Numbered from the stretch's first letter, positions 1 through 8,360 are shown. The stretch: DNA of 64,000 nucleotides from Aquitalea magnusonii (GCF_002217795.2 NZ_AP018823.1:1-64000), one strand, 5' to 3'. Translations and numbers: made by a program. Notes: generated from the letters alone by a model not told the origin.

Positions 1-1
1 G

Positions 2-886
2 TCGGTGGTGGAAATGGCCCGTCTGAACCCGGAAGTCCTGCTGGTGCACACCATTCTGTCAGACGGCATGCAACACGCGCTGCAGCAGTACCGCGAATAC
101 CTGCCGCAAATGCGCGTGGTGTTCGGGCTGGACGATCTGGTCGGCGCGCTGCCGGAAAAAAGCGTCCTGCACCGCATCTGGCGCAAGACCATGCCCGATG
201 CCCGTCCGCGCCTGCGCGCCGTGCTGAAAAATGCGGACAGCCTGATCGTCTCCACCGAACCGCTGGTGGAAGCTTGCCGCGACATGATCGACGACATTCA
301 TGTCATTCCCAACCGACTGGCCCGCAGCATGTGGGATGGCCTGCAAACCCGTCGTGGTCGTGGCCGCAAGCCCAGGGTGGGCTGGGTTGGCGCGCAGCAG
401 CACCAGGGAGATCTGGCCTTGATTCTGGACGTAGTCAAGCAGACCGCCCATGAGGTGGATTGGGTATTCATGGGCATGTGCCTGCCGGAGATGCGGCCTT
501 ATATTGCCGAAGAGCATGGCTGGGTGCCCTTCCAGGACTATCCGGCCAAGGTGGCCGCGCTGGATCTGGACCTGGCCATTGCCCCGCTGGAGGTCAATAC
601 CTTCAACGAGTCCAAGAGCAATCTGCGCCTGCTGGAATACGGCGCCATGCGCTGGCCGGTGATCTGTACCGATATCTATCCGTATCAGACCAACAATGCA
701 CCGGTATGCCGCGTGCCCAATACCACCCAGGCATGGGTCGAGGCCATCAGGGCGCGGGTGCATGATCTGGACGCCGCATATCGTGAAGGGGATGCCCTGC
801 GTGCCTGGGTGGATCGTCACTACTGGCTGGAAGACCATCTGGATGACTGGCAGCAGGCACTCACCGGCCAGGCGGTAAAAAAATAA
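2..886 (+). CDS. Glycosyltransferase, C-terminal part (5' end outside window)
   Basis: The frame is open from the first bases of the window, so the start lies upstream and about 294 codons are visible. The C-terminal half contains VGWVGAQQHQGDL, followed by NESKSNLRLLEYGAM, the acidic nucleotide-sugar-binding stretch typical of GT-B glycosyltransferases, where family 1/4 enzymes have E-x7-E-like motifs. The donor and acceptor sugars cannot be read from sequence. It ends 13 bases before the sigma28 promoter of the flagellin gene. In flagellated betaproteobacteria such a neighbour often glycosylates flagellin or makes surface polysaccharide, and a role in flagellin glycosylation is inference only. 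No signal peptide or membrane segment is seen in the visible part. Confidence 0.8.
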   Translation, partial: SVVEMARLNPEVLLVHTILSDGMQHALQQYREYLPQMRVVFGLDDLVGALPEKSVLHRIWRKTMPDARPRLRAVLKNADSLIVSTEPLVEACRDMIDDIHVIPNRLARSMWDGLQTRRGRGRKPRVGWVGAQQHQGDLALILDVVKQTAHEVDWVFMGMCLPEMRPYIAEEHGWVPFQDYPAKVAALDLDLAIAPLEVNTFNESKSNLRLLEYGAMRWPVICTDIYPYQTNNAPVCRVPNTTQAWVEAIRARVHDLDAAYREGDALRAWVDRHYWLEDHLDDWQQALTGQAVKK

Positions 887-898
887 TCATCCCGGTCC

Positions 899-925
899 TA
901 AAGTTTGCCAACGGGGGGTCGATAA
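899..925 (+). promoter_or_regulatory. sigma28 (FliA) promoter of the flagellin gene
   Basis: TAAAGTTT at 899-906, an 11-base spacer, then GTCGATAA at 918-925. The FliA consensus is TAAAGTTT-N11-GCCGATAA, so only one base differs. It lies 52 bases upstream of fliC, which makes fliC a late (class III) flagellar gene. Confidence 0.93.
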
Positions 926-976
926 CTAGTCAAGGCCCACACAGTCGCCCCCCCGAATGCTCTAAGGAGAATCATC

Positions 977-1819
977 ATGGCACTTACCGTCAACACCAAT
1001 ATTTCCTCGCTCACCGCGCAGAACAACCTGAGCAACTCCAGCACCGCGCTGAATTTGTCCCTGCAACGCCTGTCCTCCGGTCTGCGCGTAAACAGTGCCA
1101 AGGATGATGCTGCCGGTCTGGCGATTTCCCAGACCCTGACCTCCGCCATTCGCGGTAACAACCAGGCCATCCGTAACGCCAACGACGGTATCTCCGTAGG
1201 CCAGACGGCTGAAGGCGCACTGGGCCAGGTTGCCAACAACCTGCAGCGTATCCGTGAAATCGCCACCCAGTCTTCCAACGGCTCGGTAAGCGATACCAAC
1301 CGTTCGCAGCTGCAAAAAGAAGTCGACCAGCTGACCCAGGAAATTTCGCGTATCGTTCAAACCACCCAGTTTAACGGTACCAAGCTGCTGTCCGGTGGTA
1401 ATACCCTGACTTTCCAGGTAGGCTCTTCCGGTTCCACCGACAACACCGTATCGGTATCGGCATCTGACCTGACCTCGCAACTGTCGTCGTATGCCTCCTC
1501 GCTGACGGCCACCAACACCATCAACGTGTTGAGCCAGACTGGTGCTCAGGCCCAACTGTCGGCACTGGATGCGGACATCGGCACGGTATCCAACATCCGT
1601 TCCACCTTCGGTGCGGTACAGAACCGTTTTGACGCCGTGGTTGCCAACCTGCAAAACTACGTGACCAACCTGACTGCAGCCAACAGCCGTATCGTGGATG
1701 TAGACTTCGCATCGGAAACGGCCAACCTGACCAAGAACCAGATTCTGCAACAGGCTGGTACTTCCATCCTGAAACAGGCTAACTCGCTGTCTCAGTCTGC
1801 CCTGACTCTGCTGCAGTAA
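977..1819 (+). CDS. fliC: Flagellin
   Basis: This is the filament subunit, exported through the flagellar type III system and polymerised outside the cell. The 280 residues show the conserved N-terminal D0/D1 helices (ALTVNTNISSLTAQNNL, then LQRLSSGLRVNSAKDDAAGLAI) and the conserved C-terminal helix (ETANLTKNQILQQAG ending SALTLLQ). The central region is short and rich in Ser, Thr and Gly, so D2/D3 domains are essentially absent. AAGGAG at 964-969 sits seven bases before the ATG. A sigma28 promoter lies upstream and a hairpin with a short T tract follows. The flaG, fliD, fliS and fliT genes follow in the same direction. The abundant surface Ser/Thr residues would be possible O-glycosylation targets, which fits the glycosyltransferase upstream. 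Confidence 0.97.
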   Translation: MALTVNTNISSLTAQNNLSNSSTALNLSLQRLSSGLRVNSAKDDAAGLAISQTLTSAIRGNNQAIRNANDGISVGQTAEGALGQVANNLQRIREIATQSSNGSVSDTNRSQLQKEVDQLTQEISRIVQTTQFNGTKLLSGGNTLTFQVGSSGSTDNTVSVSASDLTSQLSSYASSLTATNTINVLSQTGAQAQLSALDADIGTVSNIRSTFGAVQNRFDAVVANLQNYVTNLTAANSRIVDVDFASETANLTKNQILQQAGTSILKQANSLSQSALTLLQ

Positions 1820-1847
1820 GCTACATTGATAGCATAAGCTGAAGAAC

Positions 1848-1880
1848 CGGCCTCGGTTAGCATGCTGACCGGGGCCGTTT
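1848..1880 (+). terminator. Hairpin after fliC (partial terminator)
   Basis: CGGCCTCGGT (1848-1857) pairs with ACCGGGGCCG (1868-1877) over ten base pairs, one of them G-U, and is followed by TTT. It lies between fliC and flaG and could lower read-through so that flagellin is made in excess over FlaG and FliD. Confidence 0.6.
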
Positions 1881-1897
1881 GTACGGGAGTCGTTGTC

Positions 1898-2323
1898 ATG
1901 CAAATATCATCCACGAATGGCCCTGTCCTTCCTCTGACAACTACGCCGACTGCGCGTCAGCAAAATCAGCTGACTCAGGGAAATACAGCCGACGCGACCG
2001 CCAGCTCGGTAACGCCGAATACCACCAACGGTGTCGTTGCCGTCGGGCAAAGCCAGGCGCAAAATGCCACCAGTGACGGAACAAAGCAGAAAAAGCCCGA
2101 TCCATTAGAGTTGCAGAATTCGCTCAAGCAGCTGAACGACGTGGCCAAGCTGTATTCCAGTCAGCTGGAGTTTTCTGTAGACAAGGAAACCAATATTCAG
2201 GTCGTCAAGGTGGTGGACCAGGAAACGCAAAAAGTCATCCGGCAGATTCCGTCGGAAGACGCAATCCGCATCGCCAAGGCAATTGATGATTTCAGGGGCC
2301 TGCTGCTCAAGGACAAAGCCTGA
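1898..2323 (+). CDS. flaG: FlaG family flagellar protein
   Basis: This 141-residue protein has a low-complexity Thr/Gln/Asn-rich N-terminal half and the conserved FlaG domain at the C-terminus (LEFSVDKETNIQVVKVVD, then RQIPSEDAIRIAKAIDD). FlaG proteins are encoded between fliC and fliD in many polar-flagellated bacteria and affect filament length; the biochemical role is not settled. The ATG at 1898 is chosen because GGGAG (1885-1889) stands eight bases upstream. An in-frame ATG at 1862 lies inside the terminator-like hairpin and lacks a ribosome site. Confidence 0.9.
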   Translation: MQISSTNGPVLPLTTTPTARQQNQLTQGNTADATASSVTPNTTNGVVAVGQSQAQNATSDGTKQKKPDPLELQNSLKQLNDVAKLYSSQLEFSVDKETNIQVVKVVDQETQKVIRQIPSEDAIRIAKAIDDFRGLLLKDKA

Positions 2324-2361
2324 GAGCAGCCAAGCCCGGCAAGTAAAGGAGGTAATGCAAG

Positions 2362-3720
2362 ATGGCTTCGATTACGACCAGTGTCGGCACGCTGGATGTG
2401 CAGTCCATTGTCAGCCAGTTGATGACCATCGAGCAGCAACCTCTGCAAGCCAGTCAGCAGCGTTCCAGCAAGTACAACACCCAGCTCAGTTCGATCGGCC
2501 AGATCAGTTCCGCATTGTCAGCCTTGCAAAGCAATGCCAGCAAGATGTCCACCGGCGCCTTTTTGCAACAGTTCAAGGCCAGCTCAACCGACGCCAGTAT
2601 TGCCAGCGTGACCACAACCACCGGTGGTGTGGCTGGCAGCTATGCGCTGAACGTGACGCAACTGGCCAAGCCGCGGCAACTGGTATTCGACCGCTTTGGC
2701 AGTAGCGCCATCACCGACCCCAAGGCCACGCTGGCCGGTGCGCCCACCTCCTTGACACTCACCGTGGCGGGCAAGGATACCGTCATCAACCTGACGCCCA
2801 GCGCCAGCGACACCGTCAGCCTGCAGTCGATCTCGGACCGCATCAACCAAAGCGCTGCCGGTGTCAGTGCCTCGGTGGTGCAGAATAATGGCGAATACAA
2901 GCTGGTATTGGCCTCGACCAATTCCGGCAGTGACAATGCCTTTACCATCAAGGCCGGCGGCAGCGATTCCGGTTCCACTTCCGGTTCGACGCTGGCCGGC
3001 TTAAGCCAAAGTACCACGGCGGCCAGTGAATCTGCCGCCGCCGCCGATGCCTTGCTCACCGTCAACGGTGTCAGTGTCTCCTCGGGCAGCAACCATCTGA
3101 CCAATGTCATTTCCGGTGCCAATGTGGATATCACCAAGCTGGGGCAGTCCACCATCACCATGACCTCGGACAGCAGTGGCATCACCACGTCGCTGCAGAG
3201 CTTTGTGGATGCCTACAACCAGGTGAAATCTGCGGTAGACTCTGCACGTTCCGGCAGTCTGAAGGCCAATGCCTCGGTGCTGGCCATCCAGCAGAAGCTC
3301 ACCAGTATTCTCAGCACCCAGATACCGGGTGTGGATGCCACCACGTCCTACGCCTATCTGTCCCAGGCCGGGATTTCGATCCAGAAGGATGGCACGCTCA
3401 AGCTGGACCAGACCGCGTTCAACAAGGCACTTAGCGCCAACCCTACGGCAGTGGCCAACCTGTTCGGTAACAGCAGCAGTACCGGTTTTGGCGACCGGCT
3501 CAGTGCTGCGGTGAATGATCTGCTGGGGCCTAATGGCGTGATTGAAACCAGCAAGACATCCATCAATAGCCTGATCACGTCGGAAACCAGTTTGCAAACC
3601 AGTCTGAGTGCCAAGCTCACCGCGCGTCAGACCATGTATACCCAGCAATACACAGCGTTGAATGCCGTATTGTCGAAAATGCAGCAATCGACCAGTAACC
3701 TGTCCAACCTGTTGGCCTAG
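2362..3720 (+). CDS. fliD: Flagellar filament cap protein FliD (HAP2)
   Basis: FliD forms the cap at the filament tip that helps flagellin subunits fold and insert. The 452 residues carry the FliD N-terminal domain (starting ASITTSVGTLDVQSIVSQLM, about residues 2-100) and the C-terminal FliD domain (about 215-435, with SSGITTSLQSFVDAYNQVKS and a coiled C-terminal tail). The middle is rich in Ser, Thr and Gly. A near-perfect ribosome site AAAGGAGG (2345-2352) precedes the ATG. The fliS gene starts 24 bases after the stop. FliD is a client of the export chaperone FliT, whose gene follows fliS. Confidence 0.96.
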   Translation: MASITTSVGTLDVQSIVSQLMTIEQQPLQASQQRSSKYNTQLSSIGQISSALSALQSNASKMSTGAFLQQFKASSTDASIASVTTTTGGVAGSYALNVTQLAKPRQLVFDRFGSSAITDPKATLAGAPTSLTLTVAGKDTVINLTPSASDTVSLQSISDRINQSAAGVSASVVQNNGEYKLVLASTNSGSDNAFTIKAGGSDSGSTSGSTLAGLSQSTTAASESAAAADALLTVNGVSVSSGSNHLTNVISGANVDITKLGQSTITMTSDSSGITTSLQSFVDAYNQVKSAVDSARSGSLKANASVLAIQQKLTSILSTQIPGVDATTSYAYLSQAGISIQKDGTLKLDQTAFNKALSANPTAVANLFGNSSSTGFGDRLSAAVNDLLGPNGVIETSKTSINSLITSETSLQTSLSAKLTARQTMYTQQYTALNAVLSKMQQSTSNLSNLLA

Positions 3721-3744
3721 GACAGAACCAAACGGTAAAGAATC

Positions 3745-4173
3745 ATGCTGAATTCCAAAATGCTCAAGCAGTTCAACAAGGCCTACGAAGACGATGCCCT
3801 GAAAGCTGCCGTTTACGGTGCCAGCCCGGTCGGCTTGGTGGTATTGCTTTATGAAGGTGCCATCAAGGCCATCAACCAGGCAGGTTATGCCATCGAGGCG
3901 CAGCGTTATGATGAAAAGGCGCGCCTGGTGTCCAAAACCATCGACATCATCGATGGCCTGCGTGAATCTCTCGATCTGCAACAGGGAAGTGATGCCGCCA
4001 ACAATCTCAACGACCTGTACATCTATATGAAACAGCGCCTGAGCATTGCCAACCTGAAGAATGATCTGGAAATTCTGGCCGAAGTACGTCGTCTGCTGGA
4101 AACCATCTTGCCTGCCTGGCAGGAACTCAACCGCTCCGGCATGTCCGCCGGCACCACCAGCAGTGCCTACTGA
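3745..4173 (+). CDS. fliS: Flagellin export chaperone FliS
   Basis: FliS binds the C-terminal helix of flagellin in the cytoplasm and prevents early polymerisation. The 142-residue protein is helical throughout and has family hallmarks: an AAVYGASPVGLVVLLYEGAI segment near residue 20-45 and SKTIDIIDGLRESLDLQQG followed by NNLNDLYIYMKQRL. Length is normal for the family. It sits in the order fliD-fliS-fliT, the standard arrangement. The ribosome site is weak (GGTAAAG), so translation may depend partly on coupling to fliD. Confidence 0.95.
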   Translation: MLNSKMLKQFNKAYEDDALKAAVYGASPVGLVVLLYEGAIKAINQAGYAIEAQRYDEKARLVSKTIDIIDGLRESLDLQQGSDAANNLNDLYIYMKQRLSIANLKNDLEILAEVRRLLETILPAWQELNRSGMSAGTTSSAY

Positions 4174-4196
4174 GCGCGTTCTGACGAGGTGTCGCC

Positions 4197-4514
4197 ATGA
4201 CCACTAGCATCCAGCCCGCGCAGATCGATGCCATGCTGGCGACCCTGGCCCAGGCCCTGGCGGCGTGCGCGAACCGGGATTTTGACTTGGTGACCCGCCT
4301 GTCCGCGCAACAGGAAAGCGAGCTGGCCAGCTTGATGCCGCAATTGCAAGGCGAAGCAGCCAGCTTGCCGGAGGAAACCCGCGCGCGAGTGATCCAGCTG
4401 ATTGCCCAGCGTGAGCGTTTGCAGCAGGAAATAGCCAGCTGGATCGCGCAGATGCGCGACGAGATGCAGACGGTCAGTCAAAACAATCGCCTGCTGAAGA
4501 CATATACTTCGTAA
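4197..4514 (+). CDS. fliT: FliT-like flagellar chaperone
   Basis: A 105-residue, almost entirely alpha-helical protein following fliS by 23 bases. It has the loose pattern of FliT family members: repeated Leu/Ala heptads, an ARVIQLIAQRERLQQEIASW helix in the second half and a short polar tail. FliT chaperones FliD and in enterobacteria also inhibits FlhDC. Sequence conservation in the family is low, so the call relies strongly on position after fliS. Confidence 0.75.
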   Translation: MTTSIQPAQIDAMLATLAQALAACANRDFDLVTRLSAQQESELASLMPQLQGEAASLPEETRARVIQLIAQRERLQQEIASWIAQMRDEMQTVSQNNRLLKTYTS

Positions 4515-4580
4515 AGACCGGCTTGGGTTACTGCCGGTTTCACCATACACTTAGAAAAAGCGCAGCGTGAGGGTTTCATC

Positions 4581-4937
4581 ATGTCCGGTTCGCCCTTTTT
4601 CTATATTGTCATCCTGCTGCAACTGGCGCTGTCAGTTGCCTGCGGCTACCTGTACTGGCGCTTGTCCAGGCTGGAGCACCGGCGCGACAGCCTGACCACC
4701 ATGTATCTGGATCAACAGCAGCAGCAGATCAGTTCCTTGCAACGGGATCTGGCCCGCCTGACGGCGCGGCTGGAGCAGCAGGCGCGCAGTGAGCCAGTCA
4801 GCCTCAGTCCCTACAACCAGGCGATCGAAATGATCAAGCAAGGCATTCCCGCTTCCGAAGTGGCCAGCCAGTGCGGTATTTCCCGCAGTGAGGCCGAATT
4901 GATCATTTCCCTTTACCGCAATAATTCCACCTCATGA
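4581..4937 (+). CDS. DUF2802 membrane-anchored protein
   Basis: A 118-residue protein with one N-terminal transmembrane segment (residues about 6-24), a Gln-rich coiled-coil linker (about 45-75), and a C-terminal helix-turn-helix-like DUF2802 region (IEMIKQGIPASEVASQCGISRSEAELIISLYR). DUF2802 proteins are found with flagellar and chemotaxis genes in beta- and gammaproteobacteria, and their function is unknown. The last four bases overlap the start of the FliK-like gene (ATGA), so the two are translationally coupled. Confidence 0.8.
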   Translation: MSGSPFFYIVILLQLALSVACGYLYWRLSRLEHRRDSLTTMYLDQQQQQISSLQRDLARLTARLEQQARSEPVSLSPYNQAIEMIKQGIPASEVASQCGISRSEAELIISLYRNNSTS

Positions 4938-5983
4938 TTCCCTCTTTGCCGCCTACCAGCGCAAGCGGTACGCTTGCCCCGCAAACCGTCTCCTCGGTAA
5001 GGCTACTGCTGGAAGGTGGCAAGGCGTTGCTGGATGCCAGCACCCTCCCTGCACGGCTGCCACCATTGATGTTGGGTGAGCAGGTGGAAGCACAGGTGGT
5101 GGACAGCAAGAACAATGGCCAGCAACTGTCAGTGCTGATCAAGAACAGCCTGTTCAATCTGGATGTGCCACAGGGCATGACCATCAGCGGCAATACCCTG
5201 TCGCTTAAAGTGGCCACACTGGCGCCGACGCTCAGCTTTGCCCTGCAAGAACAGGCCACCGAGGCCGCTCAGGATGGTTCGGTGGAAGTGCAACTGAGCC
5301 CGGCATCGAAATACCTGACCGGCATGTTGCAAACCAGTAAGCCCAGCCTGCCAGCCACCGATGTCAGCCTTAATGCGGCCAGCCAGCCGCCGGCGACAAC
5401 GGCACAGCAGCTCAAAAGCAATGTCAGCCAGAGTGGCTTGTTTTACGAGTCCCATCTCAAGGAGTGGCTGGATGGTCGTCATCCGCTGTCGCAAGTGCAG
5501 CAAGAACCACAGTCGCGGCTGCTGAGCAAATTGAACGATGAGATGGCCAGTTCTGCTTCTGCCAATGCAGGCAGCCATGCGCTGAGCCCGCGCACGGTGG
5601 CCCCGGAATTGGCCAATCTGGTCCAGCGCCAGTTGGATATCGTGGAAAATCAGCAATTGCAATTGAATGGCTATGCCTGGCCCGGCCAGCCGATGCAGAT
5701 GCAAATACAACAAGAACACACCAACGAACGCACCGGCAGCCTGGGGGCTGATGAGGTGGGAGTCTGGAGCACATCGCTTTCCCTCAATCTGCCTGCGCTG
5801 GGTGGCTTGTCCGCGCGCGTCAGGCTGGTGGGGCAGAGTGTGCAGGTGTCTTTTGTGGCTGAAGAAGACGAGGCCAGTGGCTTGATCCAGCAATACGCAA
5901 GCCAGTTGCAAAGCGGCATGGAGGCCGCAGGCCTGACGCTGGCTAATCTGGCGGTGAAAAATGGCACAGTCTCCCAAGACTGA
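4934..5983 (+). CDS. FliK-like flagellar hook-length control family protein
   Basis: A 349-residue protein with a variable Ser/Gln-rich N-terminal part and a C-terminal Flg_hook domain (about residues 270-345: WSTSLSLNLPALGGLSARVRL, then VSFVAEEDEASGLIQQYASQL). In true FliK this C-terminal domain touches FlhB to switch export from hook to filament substrates. Whether this copy is the main FliK or a paralogue is unknown, since the fliEFGHIJK cluster is not in the window. The following FlhB-C-like gene overlaps it by 23 bases. That pairs a FliK_C protein with a FlhB_C protein, the two partners of the substrate switch. Confidence 0.78.
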   Translation: MIPSLPPTSASGTLAPQTVSSVRLLLEGGKALLDASTLPARLPPLMLGEQVEAQVVDSKNNGQQLSVLIKNSLFNLDVPQGMTISGNTLSLKVATLAPTLSFALQEQATEAAQDGSVEVQLSPASKYLTGMLQTSKPSLPATDVSLNAASQPPATTAQQLKSNVSQSGLFYESHLKEWLDGRHPLSQVQQEPQSRLLSKLNDEMASSASANAGSHALSPRTVAPELANLVQRQLDIVENQQLQLNGYAWPGQPMQMQIQQEHTNERTGSLGADEVGVWSTSLSLNLPALGGLSARVRLVGQSVQVSFVAEEDEASGLIQQYASQLQSGMEAAGLTLANLAVKNGTVSQD

Positions 5984-6302
5984 AGACCACCGCAAGTCAG
6001 CGGTTGCCCTGGCCTATCGTGAAGGCCAGCGCTCTCCCACGGTGGTGGCCAAGGGCTATGGACAACTGGCGGAACGTATCATCGACCGGGCCAAGGATGC
6101 CGGCGTGTTTGTGCATGACTCGCCCGAGCTGGTGTCCCTGCTGATGCAGGTGGATCTGGACCGGCATATTCCCGAGGAGCTTTATCGCGCGGTGGCGGAG
6201 ATTCTTGCCTTTGTCTATTTCCTGGAAAACAAGGCCACCGGTGCCGATTTCGAGTTTGAATCCTGGCTGGCAGGGCGTCGCAACAGCCAGCCCTCTTCCT
6301 GA
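5961..6302 (+). CDS. Stand-alone FlhB C-terminal domain-like protein
   Basis: A 113-residue soluble protein matching only the cytoplasmic C-terminal domain of FlhB/YscU export-switch proteins: AVALAYREGQRSPTVVAKGYGQLAERI corresponds to the region after the autocleavage site, and DLDRHIPEELYRAVAEILAFVY to its helical end. The NPTH autocleavage tetrapeptide is absent (HRKS stands at that place) and there are no membrane segments. Such proteins (FhlX, YlqH) can substitute for the cleaved FlhB C-terminal fragment. The start overlaps the end of the FliK-like gene, so coexpression is likely. Confidence 0.85.
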   Translation: MAQSPKTEDHRKSAVALAYREGQRSPTVVAKGYGQLAERIIDRAKDAGVFVHDSPELVSLLMQVDLDRHIPEELYRAVAEILAFVYFLENKATGADFEFESWLAGRRNSQPSS

Positions 6303-6431
6303 GCAGAGTCCGGCTAGCGCTCATACTACCTTTCCATTGCTTCTGCCCGGCTAATTTCTGAATCTCTCCGCCTGTTAGTGGCAAGATTGCGGTAATCTTA
6401 TGCTTTGTTTCCGCATACTGCTGGAGTAGAT

Positions 6432-7298
6432 ATGAAAGTCGGTTATATCGGTCTGGGCATCATGGGTCTGCCCTGTGTGTTGAACTTGCTGAAAGCCGGA
6501 CACGAACTTACTGTGTGGGCCCGCCAGCGTGAGCGTGCCACTGCGGCACTGGATGCCGGTGCCGGCTGGGCAGAAAGCCCGGCGCAACTGGCGGCGCAGG
6601 TTGATGTATTGATTACCAATGTGTCGGATACCAAGGATGTGGAGCACGTCCTGCTGGGTGAGCAGGGGGCCGTACATGGTGCCAAAGCAGGTCTGGTATG
6701 CGTAGACATGAGCACCATTTCCCCTATTGGCGCGCGGGAGATTGCCGCCCGTCTGGCTGCTGCCGGCGTGGATTTTCTGGATTGCCCAGTCTCAGGCGGT
6801 CAAGTGGGGGCGGTCAATGGCACACTCACCATCATGGTGGGAGGCAAGGCCGAAGCACTGCACAAGGTGCGCCCCGTGCTGGAAGGCATGGGCAAGACCA
6901 TTACCCATATTGGCGATTCCGGCGCCGGTCAGGTCGCCAAGGCCTGCAATCAGATTGCGGTGGGGGTTGGTGTAGCTGCGGTGGCTGAAGTGATGAAGCT
7001 GGCCAAAGCCTGCGGTGTGGACCCGGCACCGGTACGGGAAGCCCTGCTGGGCGGTTTTGCCCAGAGCCGGGTGTTGGACATCCATGGCCAGCGCATGATC
7101 GATGATAACTATGTCCCTGGCTTCAAGGCGCATTTGCACCTGAAAGATATGGGTATTGTGCTGGATACCGCCCAGCAACTGGGCATCCGCTTGCCAGAGG
7201 CCGAGCGGGTGGAAGGCTTGATCCGGCAATTGGTGGCGCAGGGCGAAGGTGAGCTGGATTCCGCTGCAATCGCCAGACTGATCTGGCAACAAAACTGA
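6432..7298 (+). CDS. NAD(P)-dependent tartronate semialdehyde reductase-type beta-hydroxyacid dehydrogenase
   Basis: This 288-residue cytoplasmic enzyme belongs to the family of 2-hydroxy-3-oxopropionate reductase (GarR/GlxR) and 3-hydroxyisobutyrate dehydrogenase. It has the N-terminal Rossmann motif GYIGLGIMGLP (residues 4-14), the substrate-binding signature DCPVSGGQVGAVNGTLTIM, and the catalytic lysine in GQVAKACNQ near residue 170. The likely reaction is tartronate semialdehyde to D-glycerate, though the substrate cannot be fixed from sequence alone. The ATG at 6432 follows CTGGAG (6421-6426). It is a single gene, ending before a strong hairpin. Confidence 0.85.
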   Translation: MKVGYIGLGIMGLPCVLNLLKAGHELTVWARQRERATAALDAGAGWAESPAQLAAQVDVLITNVSDTKDVEHVLLGEQGAVHGAKAGLVCVDMSTISPIGAREIAARLAAAGVDFLDCPVSGGQVGAVNGTLTIMVGGKAEALHKVRPVLEGMGKTITHIGDSGAGQVAKACNQIAVGVGVAAVAEVMKLAKACGVDPAPVREALLGGFAQSRVLDIHGQRMIDDNYVPGFKAHLHLKDMGIVLDTAQQLGIRLPEAERVEGLIRQLVAQGEGELDSAAIARLIWQQN

Positions 7299-7314
7299 GC
7301 TTCGCTTGCTTGCA

Positions 7315-7359
7315 CCTGCATGAACAAGGCCCGCCATCGGCGGGCCTTGTTCATGCAGG
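7315..7359. terminator. Perfect 21-bp inverted repeat between convergent genes
   Basis: CCTGCATGAACAAGGCCCGCC (7315-7335) and its exact reverse complement (7339-7359) flank a three-base loop. It separates the reductase gene from the convergent DUF1272 gene and covers the DUF1272 stop codon. No T tract follows on either side, so it is a strong bidirectional hairpin but not a textbook intrinsic terminator. Confidence 0.7.
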
Positions 7360-7647
7360 CTTGCCCTGTCTGTTGGCAAGCCACTGTGCATGTGCGTCCA
7401 GATCGGCAGGCTGGTATACCACGCGTGTTGATGCCGGATAGTGCTGCAGATCGTTGCCATGGCGCTCATCGCGTGCGGGCCGGATCGGACGCGCAAGCAG
7501 ATTGCCACCGCAATTGGGGCAGCAGTGCTGTAACAGCGCTGCGCAGGCGGCGCAGAATGTGCATTCAAATGAACAAATGCGTGCTGCTGTCGATTCCGCT
7601 GGCAATGCACAGCGGCAATGTTCACAGCTAGGGCGCAGTTCCAGCAT
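7351..7647 (-). CDS. DUF1272 zinc-ribbon-like protein
   Basis: A 98-residue protein with DUF1272 over its first 55 residues: MLELRPSCEHC, then ARICSFECTFCAACA and CCPNCGGNLLARPIRP. The clustered CxxC pairs suggest a small zinc-binding fold. No function is established for the family. The last 40 residues are a variable tail. The stop codon lies inside the 21-bp inverted repeat shared with the convergent reductase gene. Confidence 0.85.
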   Translation of the reverse strand: MLELRPSCEHCRCALPAESTAARICSFECTFCAACAALLQHCCPNCGGNLLARPIRPARDERHGNDLQHYPASTRVVYQPADLDAHAQWLANRQGKPA

Positions 7648-7832
7648 GCTTCACTCCTGGTGGGCTGAAAATGACAGCCTAATGCAATGTCCGGCCATCG
7701 TGCAGGGTGGATACGGACATCATGTTGCCGGATCTGGCCATGGCAGATGGCCAGGGCATGTGGCTGGGTTTGGTCCGCGGAAACCCTGTACTACATTGGA
7801 AGTATTCGCCCAATCTCTGCCAGGGGCTGCTG

Positions 7833-8036
7833 ATGACGACATTCAAACAGAGAATCAACAATGAAGAACGCCGTTCCGGCAAGGATCGCCGGCAACAGGA
7901 TGGCTGTTCGCCAACTGGGCATGAGCGGCGGGGAAATGTCGAGCAACGTAAACCGGACGTCGAGGAAATCACGCTGAGCCAGGATGAGTGGGAAGAACTT
8001 GTCCGCGGCAATGCCATCAACACGCCACCAAGGTGA
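7833..8036 (+). CDS. Small hydrophilic protein of unknown function
   Basis: A 67-residue charged protein with spaced arginine pairs (NNEERRSGKDRRQ, then GHERRG and EQRK) and an acidic end (LSQDEWEELVRG). I do not recognise a family; similar ERRSGKDRR tracts occur near the start of many short regulatory or PilZ-like proteins. The ATG at 7833 is chosen because AGGGGC lies just upstream and the composition changes there; the frame itself is open further upstream from 7707. It lies alone between the DUF1272 gene and another small gene. Confidence 0.5.
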   Translation: MTTFKQRINNEERRSGKDRRQQDGCSPTGHERRGNVEQRKPDVEEITLSQDEWEELVRGNAINTPPR

Positions 8037-8120
8037 GTAAATCCACAACTGAACGAAATGCCGGGTGCGACACTCTAATGCTGCATTCTCGAACCGGGAA
8101 AACCCAGGCAGGAGTCGGCG

Positions 8121-8360
8121 ATGGATGCGATTGATATTCTGGGCCTGATGCAAACGCATCCGCCCGCGGAACCCGTCAGCCTGTCGGCCATTCCGCTGAT
8201 GCTGGCACAGGCGGTGGCTGCCATTACCGGTAAGATTACCGTGGATGAGCTAGGCCGTCTGGTGGCGGTAGGGGCGGCATTGTGCGCGCATGAGCAGGAT
8301 CTGCAGTTCCGCAGCGTGGAGGCTGATCTGTTGGTCAAGCAACTTAGCGACCCGGCCTGA
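8121..8360 (+). CDS. Small protein of unknown function
   Basis: A 79-residue protein with AGGAG ten bases upstream of the ATG. It is rich in Ala, Leu and Val (LSAIPLMLAQAVAAITGKITVDELGRLVAVGAAL) and predicted to be helical. I do not recognise a family. It overlaps the 3' end of the convergent lipoprotein gene by 17 bases, which is compatible with both being real. Confidence 0.5.
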   Translation: MDAIDILGLMQTHPPAEPVSLSAIPLMLAQAVAAITGKITVDELGRLVAVGAALCAHEQDLQFRSVEADLLVKQLSDPA

